This document shows positions 26,256-35,209 of a stretch of 64,000 bases of DNA, piece after piece; position 1 is the stretch's first letter, and each line of letters begins with the position of its first letter. The position numbers and the translations under genes were made by a program. This DNA is from JBBQWR01 sp038210495 (GTDB taxonomy: Bacteria; Planctomycetota; Planctomycetia; Pirellulales; DATAWG01). The stretch lies in contig JBBQWR010000022.1 of the NCBI GenBank assembly GCA_038210495.1, forward strand, positions 14,280-78,279, given 5' to 3'. The notes under the pieces are model-generated. The model was not told the origin of the DNA, made no database searches, and worked only from the letters and a program-made list of their open reading frames with translations.

Positions 26256-27509
26256 TCAGTCGCTCGGCGGGGCCGGAAGCCGGGGGATGTGGCGCGAAAT
26301 GCAATGCAGCGCGCCGCGCTTGACGATCAGCTTCGTGCAATCGATCCCGACCACCTTCCAATCCGGCAATAAACTCCGGTAGAGTTCGAGGGCCGTTTTG
26401 TCCATCTTGGGATCGAGGTCCGGGTATTGGGGAACCAACAGCGTGCCGTTGGCGAAAATGACGTTGGTATACGTTCGCCATACGCCGTCCTTGTGGCTGG
26501 GCACGGGAATCCGAACGACCTCCATCGGCCCGTCGTCCGTCTTTTCTCCGCTCAGAATCGTCGCGTTCTGATCGAGAATTTTGGCGTTTTCCGGGTCGTC
26601 GGCCGAATCGATGGCCCCCAGCAGGCACTTATGCGGACCGATCATCACGAAGAACATGTCGGCGTGTCCGGTCGGCTCCTCGGACAGCGGCAACAGCCGA
26701 ATCCAACGATCGAAGTGAAAGTGGTCGTGCAACAGTCCGCCGATTTGCTCGACCGTATAGCCTCGTTCGAGGTTGCGATCGACCATCCTGGTAGTGCTCA
26801 CGCACAAGCCCTTGCCGTTGGTGCAGAGGTTGCCGCCTTCGAACGTCAGACGGCAGTGGTCGTACGAGAAGCCAAAGGTCGCGGCGATCGCCAATCCCAC
26901 TTGTTCTTCCATGTCCCGATTTTTTTCGGCATAGGTGAAATCGACCACCGTGGATTCTTCGCCGACCACAAAATATGGCGCATAATCGCGCACCCACATT
27001 GCCTCGACGGGCCAACGGAAAAAGTCGATCGTTGTCGCCGGTAAGCCGTTTTCCTTCAGCAGGGCCAGCGTCTTGGCTTCTTGATCAGCATTGGCCACGA
27101 TGCCGATGATCTTGATCTTCTCGTGAATCGCCCGCACGATCGCCACCAGCGTGTCGGGGTGAAATTGAATCAGCTCGTTGACCCCTAGCAGAAGGCCGTC
27201 GAGATGCTCAAATTCGGCGAGTACCCGACCCTCGGTTTTGCCGATGGGAAAAGGGCGAACTCGCTCGGAACTCGGGGTCCGCGGAAGCGTCCGAACCGTC
27301 GTCCGGGGCGTTTGTGTCGCAATCGCGATAGGCCGGGTCGGCAAAGCGGGCTCGGTCCGCGCGCCAAGGGTCGTCTCCGCGAGCTTTCGCTTCTCGGCAG
27401 CGCAGCGGGCGGCGCGGATCTCGTGGTCCACGCCCATTCCGGCGGCGAAACTCAGCCCGACGCTAAGAATGCCGGCGATTAAAATTACGAACCCCGAGGG
27501 CCTCTTCAT
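26256..27509 (-). CDS. Peptidyl-arginine/agmatine deiminase family enzyme, membrane-anchored or exported
   Basis: A 417-residue guanidino-group hydrolase of the Porphyromonas-type PAD/agmatine deiminase superfamily, which turns an arginine-like guanidine into a ureido group and ammonia. The catalytic set is visible: MWVRDYAPYF (W-x-R-D), EGGNLCTNGKG, GHADMFF with the catalytic His, and a C-terminal GALHCISRHIP with the nucleophilic Cys at about 403. Residues 7-27 form a hydrophobic N-terminal signal or anchor, followed by a Thr/Pro/Arg-rich linker to ~95, so the enzyme acts outside the cytoplasm, unlike soluble AguA of polyamine synthesis. ATG 27509 is preferred over GTG 27512. No polyamine genes adjoin it. 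Confidence 0.85.
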   Translation of the reverse strand: MKRPSGFVILIAGILSVGLSFAAGMGVDHEIRAARCAAEKRKLAETTLGARTEPALPTRPIAIATQTPRTTVRTLPRTPSSERVRPFPIGKTEGRVLAEFEHLDGLLLGVNELIQFHPDTLVAIVRAIHEKIKIIGIVANADQEAKTLALLKENGLPATTIDFFRWPVEAMWVRDYAPYFVVGEESTVVDFTYAEKNRDMEEQVGLAIAATFGFSYDHCRLTFEGGNLCTNGKGLCVSTTRMVDRNLERGYTVEQIGGLLHDHFHFDRWIRLLPLSEEPTGHADMFFVMIGPHKCLLGAIDSADDPENAKILDQNATILSGEKTDDGPMEVVRIPVPSHKDGVWRTYTNVIFANGTLLVPQYPDLDPKMDKTALELYRSLLPDWKVVGIDCTKLIVKRGALHCISRHIPRLPAPPSD

Positions 27510-27512
27510 CAC

Positions 27513-27819
27513 AACCTGCCTGCTGCGGGAAAGAGTTCCGGTCTCTCCCTAATACCAATGCCCCAGTCCAAGCTAGCATATCCGTGCGTCGAGTGCGCCG
27601 GATTAGCTGGCAAAAAAATCCAGACCTTGATGCTAACCTGCCCCAAAATGCATTAAACCCTCAAACTTTACGGCGGCGCCGGTTGCGAGGCAAGTAAAAT
27701 TCAAAACCCCCAGAAAGCACATCGAACGAGGGGATCATTAACGGCGCCGCAGTTGTCGATCCGACCCACGCCAATTCGTTCGATCGACAACACGTTTGAC
27801 TCCGTAAAGGGCTTATCGC
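27513..27819. other. Intergenic, no gene seen
   Basis: About 300 bp between divergent genes. AT-richer than its surroundings in places. I see no motif-bearing frame, hairpin with T-run, or named repeat, though promoters for both flanking genes must lie here. Confidence 0.5.
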
Positions 27820-28054
27820 ATGTTCTATTCGACTGTGATAGAGAATGGCCACACGACCATTCCCATTGCCGTTCGAAACGCTTTGCGCATCAAACCGGGA
27901 CCGGCTCATGTACGAAATCGTCCAAGACCATATCGTGGTGGTCGTTCATCCCGGATTGATGTCGCTCCAAGGCGCGTTGGCCAGCGAAAAGGGACGCGGT
28001 CTATCATTCGCCCAGAACCGAAAAGTGCTTGCGAAAGGCGATCGCGGGACGTGA
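27820..28054 (+). pseudogene. AbrB/SpoVT-family antitoxin with frameshift
   Basis: Two overlapping frames join to give one recognisable protein. The first begins ATG 27820 and reads MFYSTVIENGHTTIPIAVRN then ALRIKPG, the swapped-hairpin N-terminus of AbrB-like antitoxins. At about 27900 the match moves to another frame, which reads DRLMYEIVQDHIVVVVHPG and then GALASEKGRGLSF, the usual C-terminal part. Family members have KPGDRL here; the DNA reads AAACCGGGACCGG, one base short of AAACCGGGNGACCGG. Either the gene is a recent one-base-deletion pseudogene or the sequence has an error. No toxin gene follows; proB starts 97 bp downstream. Confidence 0.72.
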
Positions 28055-28150
28055 ACTGCATAGAAAGGTCGAATCGCTGCCCATTTCCAAATCGATACTG
28101 TGCGATCGACTATTCTGGTCCGACCTGCGGCACGTTATCCTAGGGTCACC

Positions 28151-29314
28151 ATGACCGACCTTTTGCGCCAGGAAATCGCCACCGCTGCCCACTCCGTCGT
28201 CGTCAAGGTCGGCACCCGCATTCTTACCGGGGCCGATGGCTTGTTGAATCAAGCTCGGGTCGCGACGCTCGCCGAGGAATTGCATCGCACGCTCCAGACG
28301 GGTCGCCGCGTCGCGCTCGTGAGCTCGGGGGCCGTGGGGGCCGGCATGGGACGGCTCGGATTGAAAAAACGCCCGACCGATCTCGCCGAGTTGCAGGCCG
28401 TGGCCGCGGTGGGGCAGACAGGATTGGTCGAGGCCTACGACCGTACGCTCCGCAGCCACGGTCGCCACGCTGCCCAAATCCTGCTGATCGCCGACGATCT
28501 GGACAATCGCAGCCGATACCTCAATATCCGAAATACGATTTTGACGCTGATGAAATTGGGCGCCGTGCCGATCATCAACGAAAACGACACCGTGAGCGTC
28601 GAGGAACTGCAAACCACGTTCGGCGACAACGATCGACTCGCGGCGATGGTCACCAACCTGATCCGGGCGCCGCTGCTGGTGTTGCTCTCCGATGTGGACG
28701 GTCTGTTCGACGGCGATCCGCAGGACCCGCGGTCGCGTGTGATTCCGACCGTTACGACACTCGACGATTCAATTTGGGGATTGGTCCGCGATCGAGCCAC
28801 CGGCTTGAGCAAAGGGGGCATGGCCAGCAAGCTAGAAGCCGCGCGGATCGCGACGACGGCCGGTGAGAACGTCATCATCGCCAGCGGCAAAGAGCCCGGG
28901 GCGCTGGAGCGAATTCTGGCGGGCGAATCGGTCGGCACGCTGTTCGTTGCCCAAGGCGCGGCGATTCCCTCTTGGAAACGGTGGATCGGATTCACGGCCC
29001 AGCCGCGCGGGAAGCTGGTGCTCGACGACGGCGCTCGTCGGGCGGTCGAGAGCGGCGGCGGGAGTTTACTGGCGATCGGCGTTGTCGATGCCCAAGGCGA
29101 ATTCCGCAAAGGAGACGTCGTGCGGCTGGTGACTCGCGATGGTCAGGAGTTCGCCCGCGGATTGACGAATTACACGGCCGAGGAAGTCTCGCGGATCAAG
29201 GGAATGCGAACGGATCAAATCGCCGCGGCGCTGGGGCATTGTCCCTATGAAGAGGTTATTCATCGAGACAACCTGGCGGCTACGAAGTCGGCGCGGTCGG
29301 CAGGCAGCGGATGA
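28151..29314 (+). CDS. proB: Glutamate 5-kinase
   Basis: A 387-residue cytoplasmic enzyme catalysing the first step of proline synthesis, ATP-dependent phosphorylation of glutamate to gamma-glutamyl phosphate. The amino-acid-kinase domain shows VVVKVGTRIL, LVSSGAVGAGM, AVGQTGL, PIINENDTVS, FGDNDRLAAMV and LLSDVDGL, then GTGMxxK-like GLSKGGMASKLEAA. A C-terminal PUA domain (~290-370) carries GKLVLDDGARRAV and RGLTNYTAEEVSRIKG, usual for proline-regulated ProB. ATG 28151 gives the standard start; the frame is open upstream without coding character. proA is not in the window. Confidence 0.96.
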   Translation: MTDLLRQEIATAAHSVVVKVGTRILTGADGLLNQARVATLAEELHRTLQTGRRVALVSSGAVGAGMGRLGLKKRPTDLAELQAVAAVGQTGLVEAYDRTLRSHGRHAAQILLIADDLDNRSRYLNIRNTILTLMKLGAVPIINENDTVSVEELQTTFGDNDRLAAMVTNLIRAPLLVLLSDVDGLFDGDPQDPRSRVIPTVTTLDDSIWGLVRDRATGLSKGGMASKLEAARIATTAGENVIIASGKEPGALERILAGESVGTLFVAQGAAIPSWKRWIGFTAQPRGKLVLDDGARRAVESGGGSLLAIGVVDAQGEFRKGDVVRLVTRDGQEFARGLTNYTAEEVSRIKGMRTDQIAAALGHCPYEEVIHRDNLAATKSARSAGSG

Positions 29315-29452
29315 GGTTTTTTTTGAGAACCTACCACTGCTTCCCCCAAAATAGGGAACACTCATCTGCGCTAATCGTCGCTGCTGAGAAGATTAGTGGC
29401 AATTAGTGTTGATTAGTGTTCCCCCAAAAGGCTGCGAACCCTGGAAAACTCG

Positions 29453-30760
29453 ATGCCTGCGTTTGTTTGGGAAATCTTGGTCATTGGGGTCTTGATTCTC
29501 GCCAACGGATTTTTTAACGCCGCCGAGATCGCCGTGATCGCCGCCCGGCGAGGTCGGCTCCAGCAACAAGCCGACGACGGCGATCGCCGGGCGAAATTGG
29601 CTCTGGAACTGGCACGCGATCCTTCGCGGTTTCTGCCGACAGTGCAGGTCGGCATCACGCTGATCGCCACGTTCACGGCCACGTTCGGCGGCGCCAGTTT
29701 GGTCGGTGAAATGGCCAGCTGGCTGGCCAAATCGTCTCTGCCGCTGCTCAGTCAAAATGCCCAGGCGATTTCGCTCACGCTCGTCGGGCTGGCCATTACG
29801 CTGGCGACCCTGATCTTCGGCGAGCTGGCGCCGAAGCGATTCGCGCTGAGCCGAGCCGAGAAGCTGGCCTGCGTCGTCGCTCCATTTATGACCGCGTTGG
29901 CTAAGATCGCTCGCCCGGCCGCGTGGCTCATGAGTTCCGTGACCGATGCCATTCTTGCGCTGGCCAGTTCGGAGATCAAACCCGAGCCCTCGGTCTCTGT
30001 CGACGACATCGAGCATATGATCGACACGGGCACGGCCGAGGGAGTGCTCGAGCCCCTCGAGAAACGGGTGGCGGTCGAGGCCCTACGGCTCGGCGAGCGA
30101 ACGGTTCGCGACATTATGCGGCCGCGAATCGATTTGGACGCGCTCGATGCCGATACGCCGGCCGGCGAAGTGATCGGCGCCGTCGCGATGGCCGGGTTCT
30201 CGCGAGTGCCCGTCTATGAAGGCGATCTCGACCACATCGTCGGCTTCGTGCATATGAAGGACCTGTTCCTGCAGCGCTATCTAAGCCGCCCGATCGACCT
30301 GCGCAAAATCCTGCACCCCGCGCTGTTCGTTCCCGAGACAATGCCGCTCGACCGACTGCTGGAACTATTTCAAGAAAAGCACAATCAATTGGCGATCGTG
30401 CTGGATGAATACGGCGGCACCGAGGGCATGGTGACGCTGGAGGATGTCCTCGAGGAACTGGTCGGCGAGATCCGGGACGAGCATCGCCGCGAAAAAACCG
30501 ATTCGTTCGTCGAGCGCGACGCCCATAGTTGGCTCGTCGACGGCTTGGTTAGCGTGGCCGACCTGATCGACCGGTTGGAGCTAAAAAACGTCGCAGGCCC
30601 CGAGTCGCGCAGCTTCAGCACGATCTCCGGCCTGATCCTCGACGGGCTCGGCCGCATTCCCTCGATCGGAGACAAAACTCACTGGCACGGCCTGAGCCTG
30701 GAAGTCGTCGACATGGACGGCCAGCGCATTGATCGAGTGCTGGTGACGCGGAAAGGGTGA
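29453..30760 (+). CDS. HlyC/CorC-family CNNM membrane protein
   Basis: A 435-residue protein with a DUF21 (CNNM) membrane domain (~1-190; NGFFNAAEIAVIAARRGRL, then helices around VQVGITLIATFTATFGG and LTLVGLAITLATLIFGELAPKR), a cytosolic CBS pair (~210-335; VRDIMRPRIDLDALD and FQEKHNQLAIVLDEYGGTEGMV) and a C-terminal CorC_HlyC transporter-associated domain. The family is linked to magnesium/cobalt export or resistance. Length and domain order are standard. It follows proB by 138 bp on the same strand. Confidence 0.93.
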   Translation: MPAFVWEILVIGVLILANGFFNAAEIAVIAARRGRLQQQADDGDRRAKLALELARDPSRFLPTVQVGITLIATFTATFGGASLVGEMASWLAKSSLPLLSQNAQAISLTLVGLAITLATLIFGELAPKRFALSRAEKLACVVAPFMTALAKIARPAAWLMSSVTDAILALASSEIKPEPSVSVDDIEHMIDTGTAEGVLEPLEKRVAVEALRLGERTVRDIMRPRIDLDALDADTPAGEVIGAVAMAGFSRVPVYEGDLDHIVGFVHMKDLFLQRYLSRPIDLRKILHPALFVPETMPLDRLLELFQEKHNQLAIVLDEYGGTEGMVTLEDVLEELVGEIRDEHRREKTDSFVERDAHSWLVDGLVSVADLIDRLELKNVAGPESRSFSTISGLILDGLGRIPSIGDKTHWHGLSLEVVDMDGQRIDRVLVTRKG

Positions 30761-30799
30761 AGCGATCGCCTTCTGCGTATCACGCACGCACCACGCCTT

Positions 30800-31600
30800 T
30801 CAACTCTTGCTCGCCAGTTTGCGAACGTAATCGAGCAGCAGGTCGGGGTTGTCGAGGTTGGCTTGCCGCAGGTGAATCGAGAGCGGCTCGGAGACTGCGT
30901 CGCGGCGCAGGCGGATTAGATAATTGTGCAACAGGTCCTGTCTCGCGGTGTCCGTTTCCAGGAGGAGATGGACCCAAGCCCAGGATTCGGCGTACTCGGT
31001 TCGACCCATCTCGGCGACCGATTTTAGATTTTCCAGTCGGCGAATGTCGGGCCGCCATCGACCTTCGGCCGACGCTGCGAGCAGATCGTCGAGATTCAGC
31101 CGATGGTATCCGTGCTGCCCTCGCGGCATCTCGAAATACTCGGCCAGGCCTTCGTCGAGCCATAGCGGCAAATTCGGCAGCACCGAATGTAGATAGCCGT
31201 GCGTCACCTCGTGCCGCAAGTCGACCGCCACATGCTCACCCCACTGGGCATACACGCAGAGTCGCGTGTCCGTTTCGACGAAGAACGCCCGGCGATCCGG
31301 CAGTTGCGGATACTTCGCGTGGATGAACGTGCTGAATTTTTCGCCGTCTTCGAACACGAACACATGGATCGGCTCGTCGGACGTCGGCAGCAGCAGCTTG
31401 TTGCCGATGTCGGCCCGCAGGGCGTTGACCTCCTGCAAGAGCCGATGCTGCTTGGGAATCTCAAAATTGCTGTGGATCACGAGTTGGTCGAGTTGCACGG
31501 CGTTGCGCATCGGCAGCGCGGCGGCCGTCGTACGACCGAGCATCGCGCAGCCGCACCAGCACAATACAACGGCGATCATCGCCAGCGCACACGTTCGCAC
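30800..31600 (-). CDS. DUF1570-type zinc metallopeptidase-like lipoprotein or exported protein
   Basis: A 266-residue gluzincin-like protein. The HEVTH zinc motif (130-134) is followed by LPLWLDEGLAEYF, where Glu150 would be the third ligand, as in M1-type peptidases and planctomycete DUF1570 proteins. Residues 1-28 are a signal peptide, and CWCGC near 14-18 could hold a lipid-modified Cys, although the lipobox is not canonical. I chose GTG 31600, with GGGGGGA about nine bases upstream; the longer frame upstream reads through repeat DNA. Likely acts in the periplasm or on the surface; substrate unknown. Confidence 0.75.
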   Translation of the reverse strand: MRTCALAMIAVVLCWCGCAMLGRTTAAALPMRNAVQLDQLVIHSNFEIPKQHRLLQEVNALRADIGNKLLLPTSDEPIHVFVFEDGEKFSTFIHAKYPQLPDRRAFFVETDTRLCVYAQWGEHVAVDLRHEVTHGYLHSVLPNLPLWLDEGLAEYFEMPRGQHGYHRLNLDDLLAASAEGRWRPDIRRLENLKSVAEMGRTEYAESWAWVHLLLETDTARQDLLHNYLIRLRRDAVSEPLSIHLRQANLDNPDLLLDYVRKLASKS

Positions 31601-31941
31601 TCGCTCATTCCCCCCCAGTCGCGTTCGGTTAAGCCGGTGGGATGGTAGCAAGCGAGGTCTGGCCCGGAAAGAGCAAGTCGGGAGACGAGAGTCGGGAGTC
31701 GGGAGTGAAAGCATCGGCGGCGCCGCTGTCCGCTAGCATCACGATTTCGTTGAATGCCGGCTCCACGTTTTGCCCCAAGTCCCGACTCTTTGACCATCTT
31801 TCCGTATCTCTATTATCCGCAGACTTGTCTCAAGCCGTAGGGTTGAAGGTCCGAATAAACGGAAAGTCCCGAATAGGCGGACCGTATTTGCGCGTGCTAG
31901 CAAGCTGGCGCCCGGCGCCGCCCTCTTTAACTTCTAAAACC
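31601..31941. repeat. Divergent intergenic region with family B repeats
   Basis: CAAGTCGGGAGACGAGAGTC followed by GGGAGTCGGGAGTG at about 31674 is a family B array (unit GTCGGGAGACGGGAGT). A reversed partial copy, CAAGTCCCGACTCTTT, lies near 31778. Otherwise the region holds only the presumed promoters of the zincin gene and of mlaE. Confidence 0.65.
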
Positions 31942-32802
31942 ATGGCCACCACCGGCTCTCGCTCACTTCCAACGCGACTTGTTTCAGCGGCGGCCGACTT
32001 GGTCGCCAGCTTGGGCGAACTGATCGTGCGCTGGATGGCGCTGGTCGGCGATATCACGCTGTTCGCGCTGCGAATTTTTTCTTGGCTCGTCAGTCGCCTC
32101 CCGCGCCGCGAGACCCTACTGCCGGCGTTCTACCAGATCGGAGTGCTGAGCCTGCCCGTCGTGGCGGTCACGGGCTTGTTCATCGGCATGGTGCTGGCCG
32201 TGCAGAGCTACTCGCAGTTTCGGCAGTTGCATCTGGAGACCCGGCTGGGGTCGATCATCAATATGTCGCTAGTCCGCGAACTCGGGCCCGTGCTGGCCGC
32301 GACGATGCTCTCCGGCCGCGTCGGCAGCGCGATGGCGGCCGAGCTAGGCACCATGCGGGTCACGGAGCAGATCGACGCGCTGAGCAGCATGGGCGCCAAC
32401 CCGATTCATTATTTGGTCGTGCCGCGGTTCATCGCTTGCCTGGCCCTGATTCCGATGCTCACGATCATGGCCGACTTCATGGGAGTCGTGGGCGGATTCT
32501 TCTACAGCGTGCATCTACTGGGCATTGATTGGCATCACTATTGGGAGAACTCGCAGAAATTCGTGACCGTGTACGACTTCTGTTCGGGGCTGATCAAAAG
32601 CCTGTTCTTCGGAGGCGTGATCGCGATCATCAGTTGCCATCGCGGCTTTCACTGCGACCCGGGGGCCGAAGGCGTCGGTCGGGCAGCGACCAACGCTTTC
32701 GTTTATTCGTTCATCATCATCTTGATCATCGATCTGTTTCTCGGCATCCTGCTCGACTCGATTTACTATATGATTTGGCCGAATGGCGCGCATTTGATTT
32801 GA
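31942..32802 (+). CDS. mlaE: MlaE-family lipid ABC transporter permease
   Basis: A 286-residue permease of the Mla phospholipid transport system in the inner membrane. The MlaE signature spans ~85-160 (GLFIGMVLAVQSYSQF, SLVRELGPVLAATMLSGRVG, AELGTMRVTEQIDAL), and the last third has three hydrophobic helices (GLIKSLFFGGVIAIISC, FVYSFIIILIIDLFLGILL). ATG 31942 is the first start giving normal family length. It begins an mlaE-mlaF-mlaD operon; neither the periplasmic carrier MlaC nor MlaB is in the window. Confidence 0.95.
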   Translation: MATTGSRSLPTRLVSAAADLVASLGELIVRWMALVGDITLFALRIFSWLVSRLPRRETLLPAFYQIGVLSLPVVAVTGLFIGMVLAVQSYSQFRQLHLETRLGSIINMSLVRELGPVLAATMLSGRVGSAMAAELGTMRVTEQIDALSSMGANPIHYLVVPRFIACLALIPMLTIMADFMGVVGGFFYSVHLLGIDWHHYWENSQKFVTVYDFCSGLIKSLFFGGVIAIISCHRGFHCDPGAEGVGRAATNAFVYSFIIILIIDLFLGILLDSIYYMIWPNGAHLI

Positions 32803-32808
32803 TAACTA

Positions 32809-32871
32809 TAGCCGCGGCATCCTGCTGCACCGTAATTTTTGCTGTCACTACGCGGCAGGGCGCCGTGGCTA
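32809..32871. repeat. Family A hairpin between mlaE and mlaF
   Basis: TAGCCGCGGCATCCTGCTGC on the left is mirrored by GCGGCAGGGCGCCGTGGCTA on the right, so the whole spacer folds into one hairpin. It sits inside the operon, after the mlaE stop and before the mlaF start, where it could stabilise the upstream mRNA or lower read-through. Confidence 0.8.
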
Positions 32872-32898
32872 AATAACCGACAACGACTCGCCAATCCC

Positions 32899-33729
32899 AT
32901 GTCAACCGAACCCACCAAACCGCCGGAAGTTTTGCTCGAGACACGGCAATTGTCCGTGCGCTTTGGGCGCCAGAGTGTGCTTAGAGATCTCGATCTCGCG
33001 ATCCCGCGCGGTCAGACGCTGTGCATCATCGGCGAGAGCGGCTGCGGCAAGACGGTGCTGCTCAAGTGTCTCATTGCGCTCATCCGGCCCACGAGCGGCG
33101 ATGTCGTGTTCGATGGCCGAACGATGAATAGAATTCCCGAAAAACAATTGAACGAGCAGCGAACTCGCTATGGGTTTTTGTTCCAAGGCGCCGCGCTGTT
33201 CGATAGTCTGACCGTCGCGCAAAACGTGGCCTTTCCGCTTCGCCAGCACACCACGTTCGACCGCGACAAGATTCGCGAATCCGTGCATGCTCGTCTGGCC
33301 GAAGTGGGACTACCGCAATCGGTGGCGAGCAAGAAACCGGCCGAACTGTCGGGCGGAATGCGAAAGCGCGTTGGCCTGGCCCGGGCGCTGGTGCTGAATC
33401 CCGAGGTGATTTTGTACGACGAGCCCACGACGGGGCTCGATCCAATCATGAGCGACGTCATCAACGAACTCATCCTGCGGACCCGGGCTAAATATCCCGT
33501 GACGAGCGTCGTCGTGACGCACGACATGCACACGGCCCGCAAGGTGTCCGACCGCGTGGTCATGCTCTATCCGCTTGCCCGGCTGGGCCCCCATGAATCG
33601 CAGGTGCTGTTCGACGGCAAGCCGGACCAGCTCGACAAGGCCGACGACCGCCGGGTGAGGCAATTCGTTCGCGGCGAGGCGGGCGAACGCATCATGGAAC
33701 TACAAGAGAATCTCAGCGCAACCCGTTGA
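32899..33729 (+). CDS. mlaF: MlaF-family lipid ABC transporter ATPase
   Basis: A 276-residue cytoplasmic ATPase paired with MlaE. It has Walker A GESGCGKT (45-52), FQGAALFDSLTVAQNV around the Q-loop, the signature LSGGMRKRVGLARAL, Walker B VILYDEPTTGLDP, and the H-loop VVVTHDMHTA. The family-typical LFDSLTV motif and a C-terminal extension ending in NLSATR support MlaF over other ABC ATPases. ATG 32899 gives the normal length. It powers lipid movement between the inner membrane and MlaD-linked carriers. Confidence 0.96.
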   Translation: MSTEPTKPPEVLLETRQLSVRFGRQSVLRDLDLAIPRGQTLCIIGESGCGKTVLLKCLIALIRPTSGDVVFDGRTMNRIPEKQLNEQRTRYGFLFQGAALFDSLTVAQNVAFPLRQHTTFDRDKIRESVHARLAEVGLPQSVASKKPAELSGGMRKRVGLARALVLNPEVILYDEPTTGLDPIMSDVINELILRTRAKYPVTSVVVTHDMHTARKVSDRVVMLYPLARLGPHESQVLFDGKPDQLDKADDRRVRQFVRGEAGERIMELQENLSATR

Positions 33730-33736
33730 AAGTAAT

Positions 33737-33762
33737 TAGCCGCGGCACATGTGCCGCGTCTC
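33737..33762. repeat. Family A element with an 18-bp perfect palindrome
   Basis: CGCGGCACATGTGCCGCG (33741-33758) is self-complementary and preceded by TTAGC as in other family A copies. It separates mlaF from mlaD by a few bases on each side. Confidence 0.8.
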
Positions 33763-33771
33763 GGAGTAATC

Positions 33772-34851
33772 ATGGACGAACGGCTTATGCAGTTTCGCGT
33801 CGGCGTGATGGTGCTCTCCGTAGCGCTGTTGGCCGGCTTTTTGATTTTGCTGTTCGGCCGGTTTCCCGCGTCGCTGGGCCGCAAGACGTACACCGTCTAT
33901 ATCCTCTTCGGCGAGGCGCCGAACGTCGAACGCGACACGCCGATCCAAAAAAGCGGCGTGCTCGTCGGCCGGGTCACTGGCGTCGATCTGCAGGACGAGC
34001 CGCGCGGCGTGCGAGTCACGGCCGAGATCAATCAGGGCGTCAAGATTTGGCACAACGAGACAGTGATCGTCTCGTCCGGCCTGCTCGGCGATTCGGCGCT
34101 GCGGATCGTGCCCAACCCCGACAAATCGCTCGCCGCCGAGCCGCCCGTGGCGCCGGGGGAAACGATCGCTGGGTTGAACATGAATAACCCGATGCAGACG
34201 TTTTCCAATTTGGAAGGAGAACTCACCGGCGCCGCCCGCTCGCTGACCTCCGCCAGCAATCAGGTGATGAAACTCGCCAAGGACGTCGACCAATTGGTGG
34301 GCACGAACGACGATCAATTCCGCCGCTTGCTCGGCAAGACCGAGCGCTCGCTCGACACGCTGGAAAAAACGATGCAGAACGCGAACGAATTCGTGGGCGA
34401 TCCGGCCATTCGCGACAATCTCCGCAAGAGCGTGGCCGCTTTGCCCAAGGCGCTGGAACAAACGGAGGAATCGCTGGCGCTGCTCCAAAAAATGTCGGTC
34501 CGAGCGGAAAAGAATCTGCAAAACCTGGAAGGCTTCACCGGTCCTCTGGGCGAGCGCGGTCCATCGCTTATCAACCACGCGGATCAAAGCGTCCGCCGGC
34601 TCGACGAGATTCTCGGCCAACTACAAACGTTCACGACGCAGATGAACAACCGCGAGGGCTCGCTCGGCCAGTTGATGAACAACCCGCAGCTTTACAACCA
34701 GGTCAATGAAGCGGCCATCAACATCAACGACGTCTCCAAGCAACTCAAGCCAATCCTGGCCGACGCCCGCGTGCTTAGCGATAAGCTGGCGAGGCACCCG
34801 GAACTCCTAGGAGTCCGCGGCGCCTTGGAGAAGAGCCCAGGGATCAAATGA
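33772..34851 (+). CDS. mlaD: MlaD-family MCE protein
   Basis: A 359-residue protein anchored by one N-terminal helix (~10-31, GVMVLSVALLAGFLILLFGRF) with an MCE domain at ~38-130 (VYILFGEAPNVERDTPIQKSG, GVKIWHNETVIVSSGLLGDSALRI) that forms a hexameric lipid tunnel on MlaE-MlaF. A long helical C-terminal region with coiled-coil character (QNANEFVGDPAIRDNLRKS, then ALEQTEESLALLQKM) reaches into the periplasm, longer than in E. coli MlaD (183 aa) and more like Mce- or TGD2-type proteins. ATG 33772 is chosen because it precedes the anchor. Confidence 0.93.
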   Translation: MDERLMQFRVGVMVLSVALLAGFLILLFGRFPASLGRKTYTVYILFGEAPNVERDTPIQKSGVLVGRVTGVDLQDEPRGVRVTAEINQGVKIWHNETVIVSSGLLGDSALRIVPNPDKSLAAEPPVAPGETIAGLNMNNPMQTFSNLEGELTGAARSLTSASNQVMKLAKDVDQLVGTNDDQFRRLLGKTERSLDTLEKTMQNANEFVGDPAIRDNLRKSVAALPKALEQTEESLALLQKMSVRAEKNLQNLEGFTGPLGERGPSLINHADQSVRRLDEILGQLQTFTTQMNNREGSLGQLMNNPQLYNQVNEAAININDVSKQLKPILADARVLSDKLARHPELLGVRGALEKSPGIK

Positions 34852-35209
34852 GTGGTGAGTGGCGGGTGACGGGTGACGAAGCACGCGGAGCGGCGATCGC
34901 TTACACAGCCGCGGCATCCTGCCTCGCCCTGCTGCCGCTTTCTATTCCAAACTCTGCGCGAACTTCGGGCGCGGCTTGCGAACGCGGCGCTGGGCGTGTA
35001 GTAAGAGGGTAGCCGAGCCAGGCTGACCATTGGTGCGCCTCGATATCTTTATGCATGACCCTGAGGTAATCGGTACGTCGCCGCGCGAGGGGGTGGCCGG
35101 GGCAGGACGCGCCTCGCCGAGGCCCCGGTTTCGCGATGACAATTGTCTGGCGTCACCGGGGCTTCCCTGCGGTCCAGCCCCGGCCATCCGACGACACCTT
35201 GGCCTCTTG
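34852..35209. repeat. Repeat-filled interval before the GATase-like lipoprotein gene
   Basis: ACAGCCGCGGCATCCTGCCT at 34905 is a family A copy. From 35088 a degenerate family C copy follows: GCCGGGGCAGGACGCGCCTC, then GGGGCTTCCCTGCGGTCCAG, then CCCCGGCCATCCG, which ends immediately before the signal peptide of the next protein. No independent gene is visible. Confidence 0.65.
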
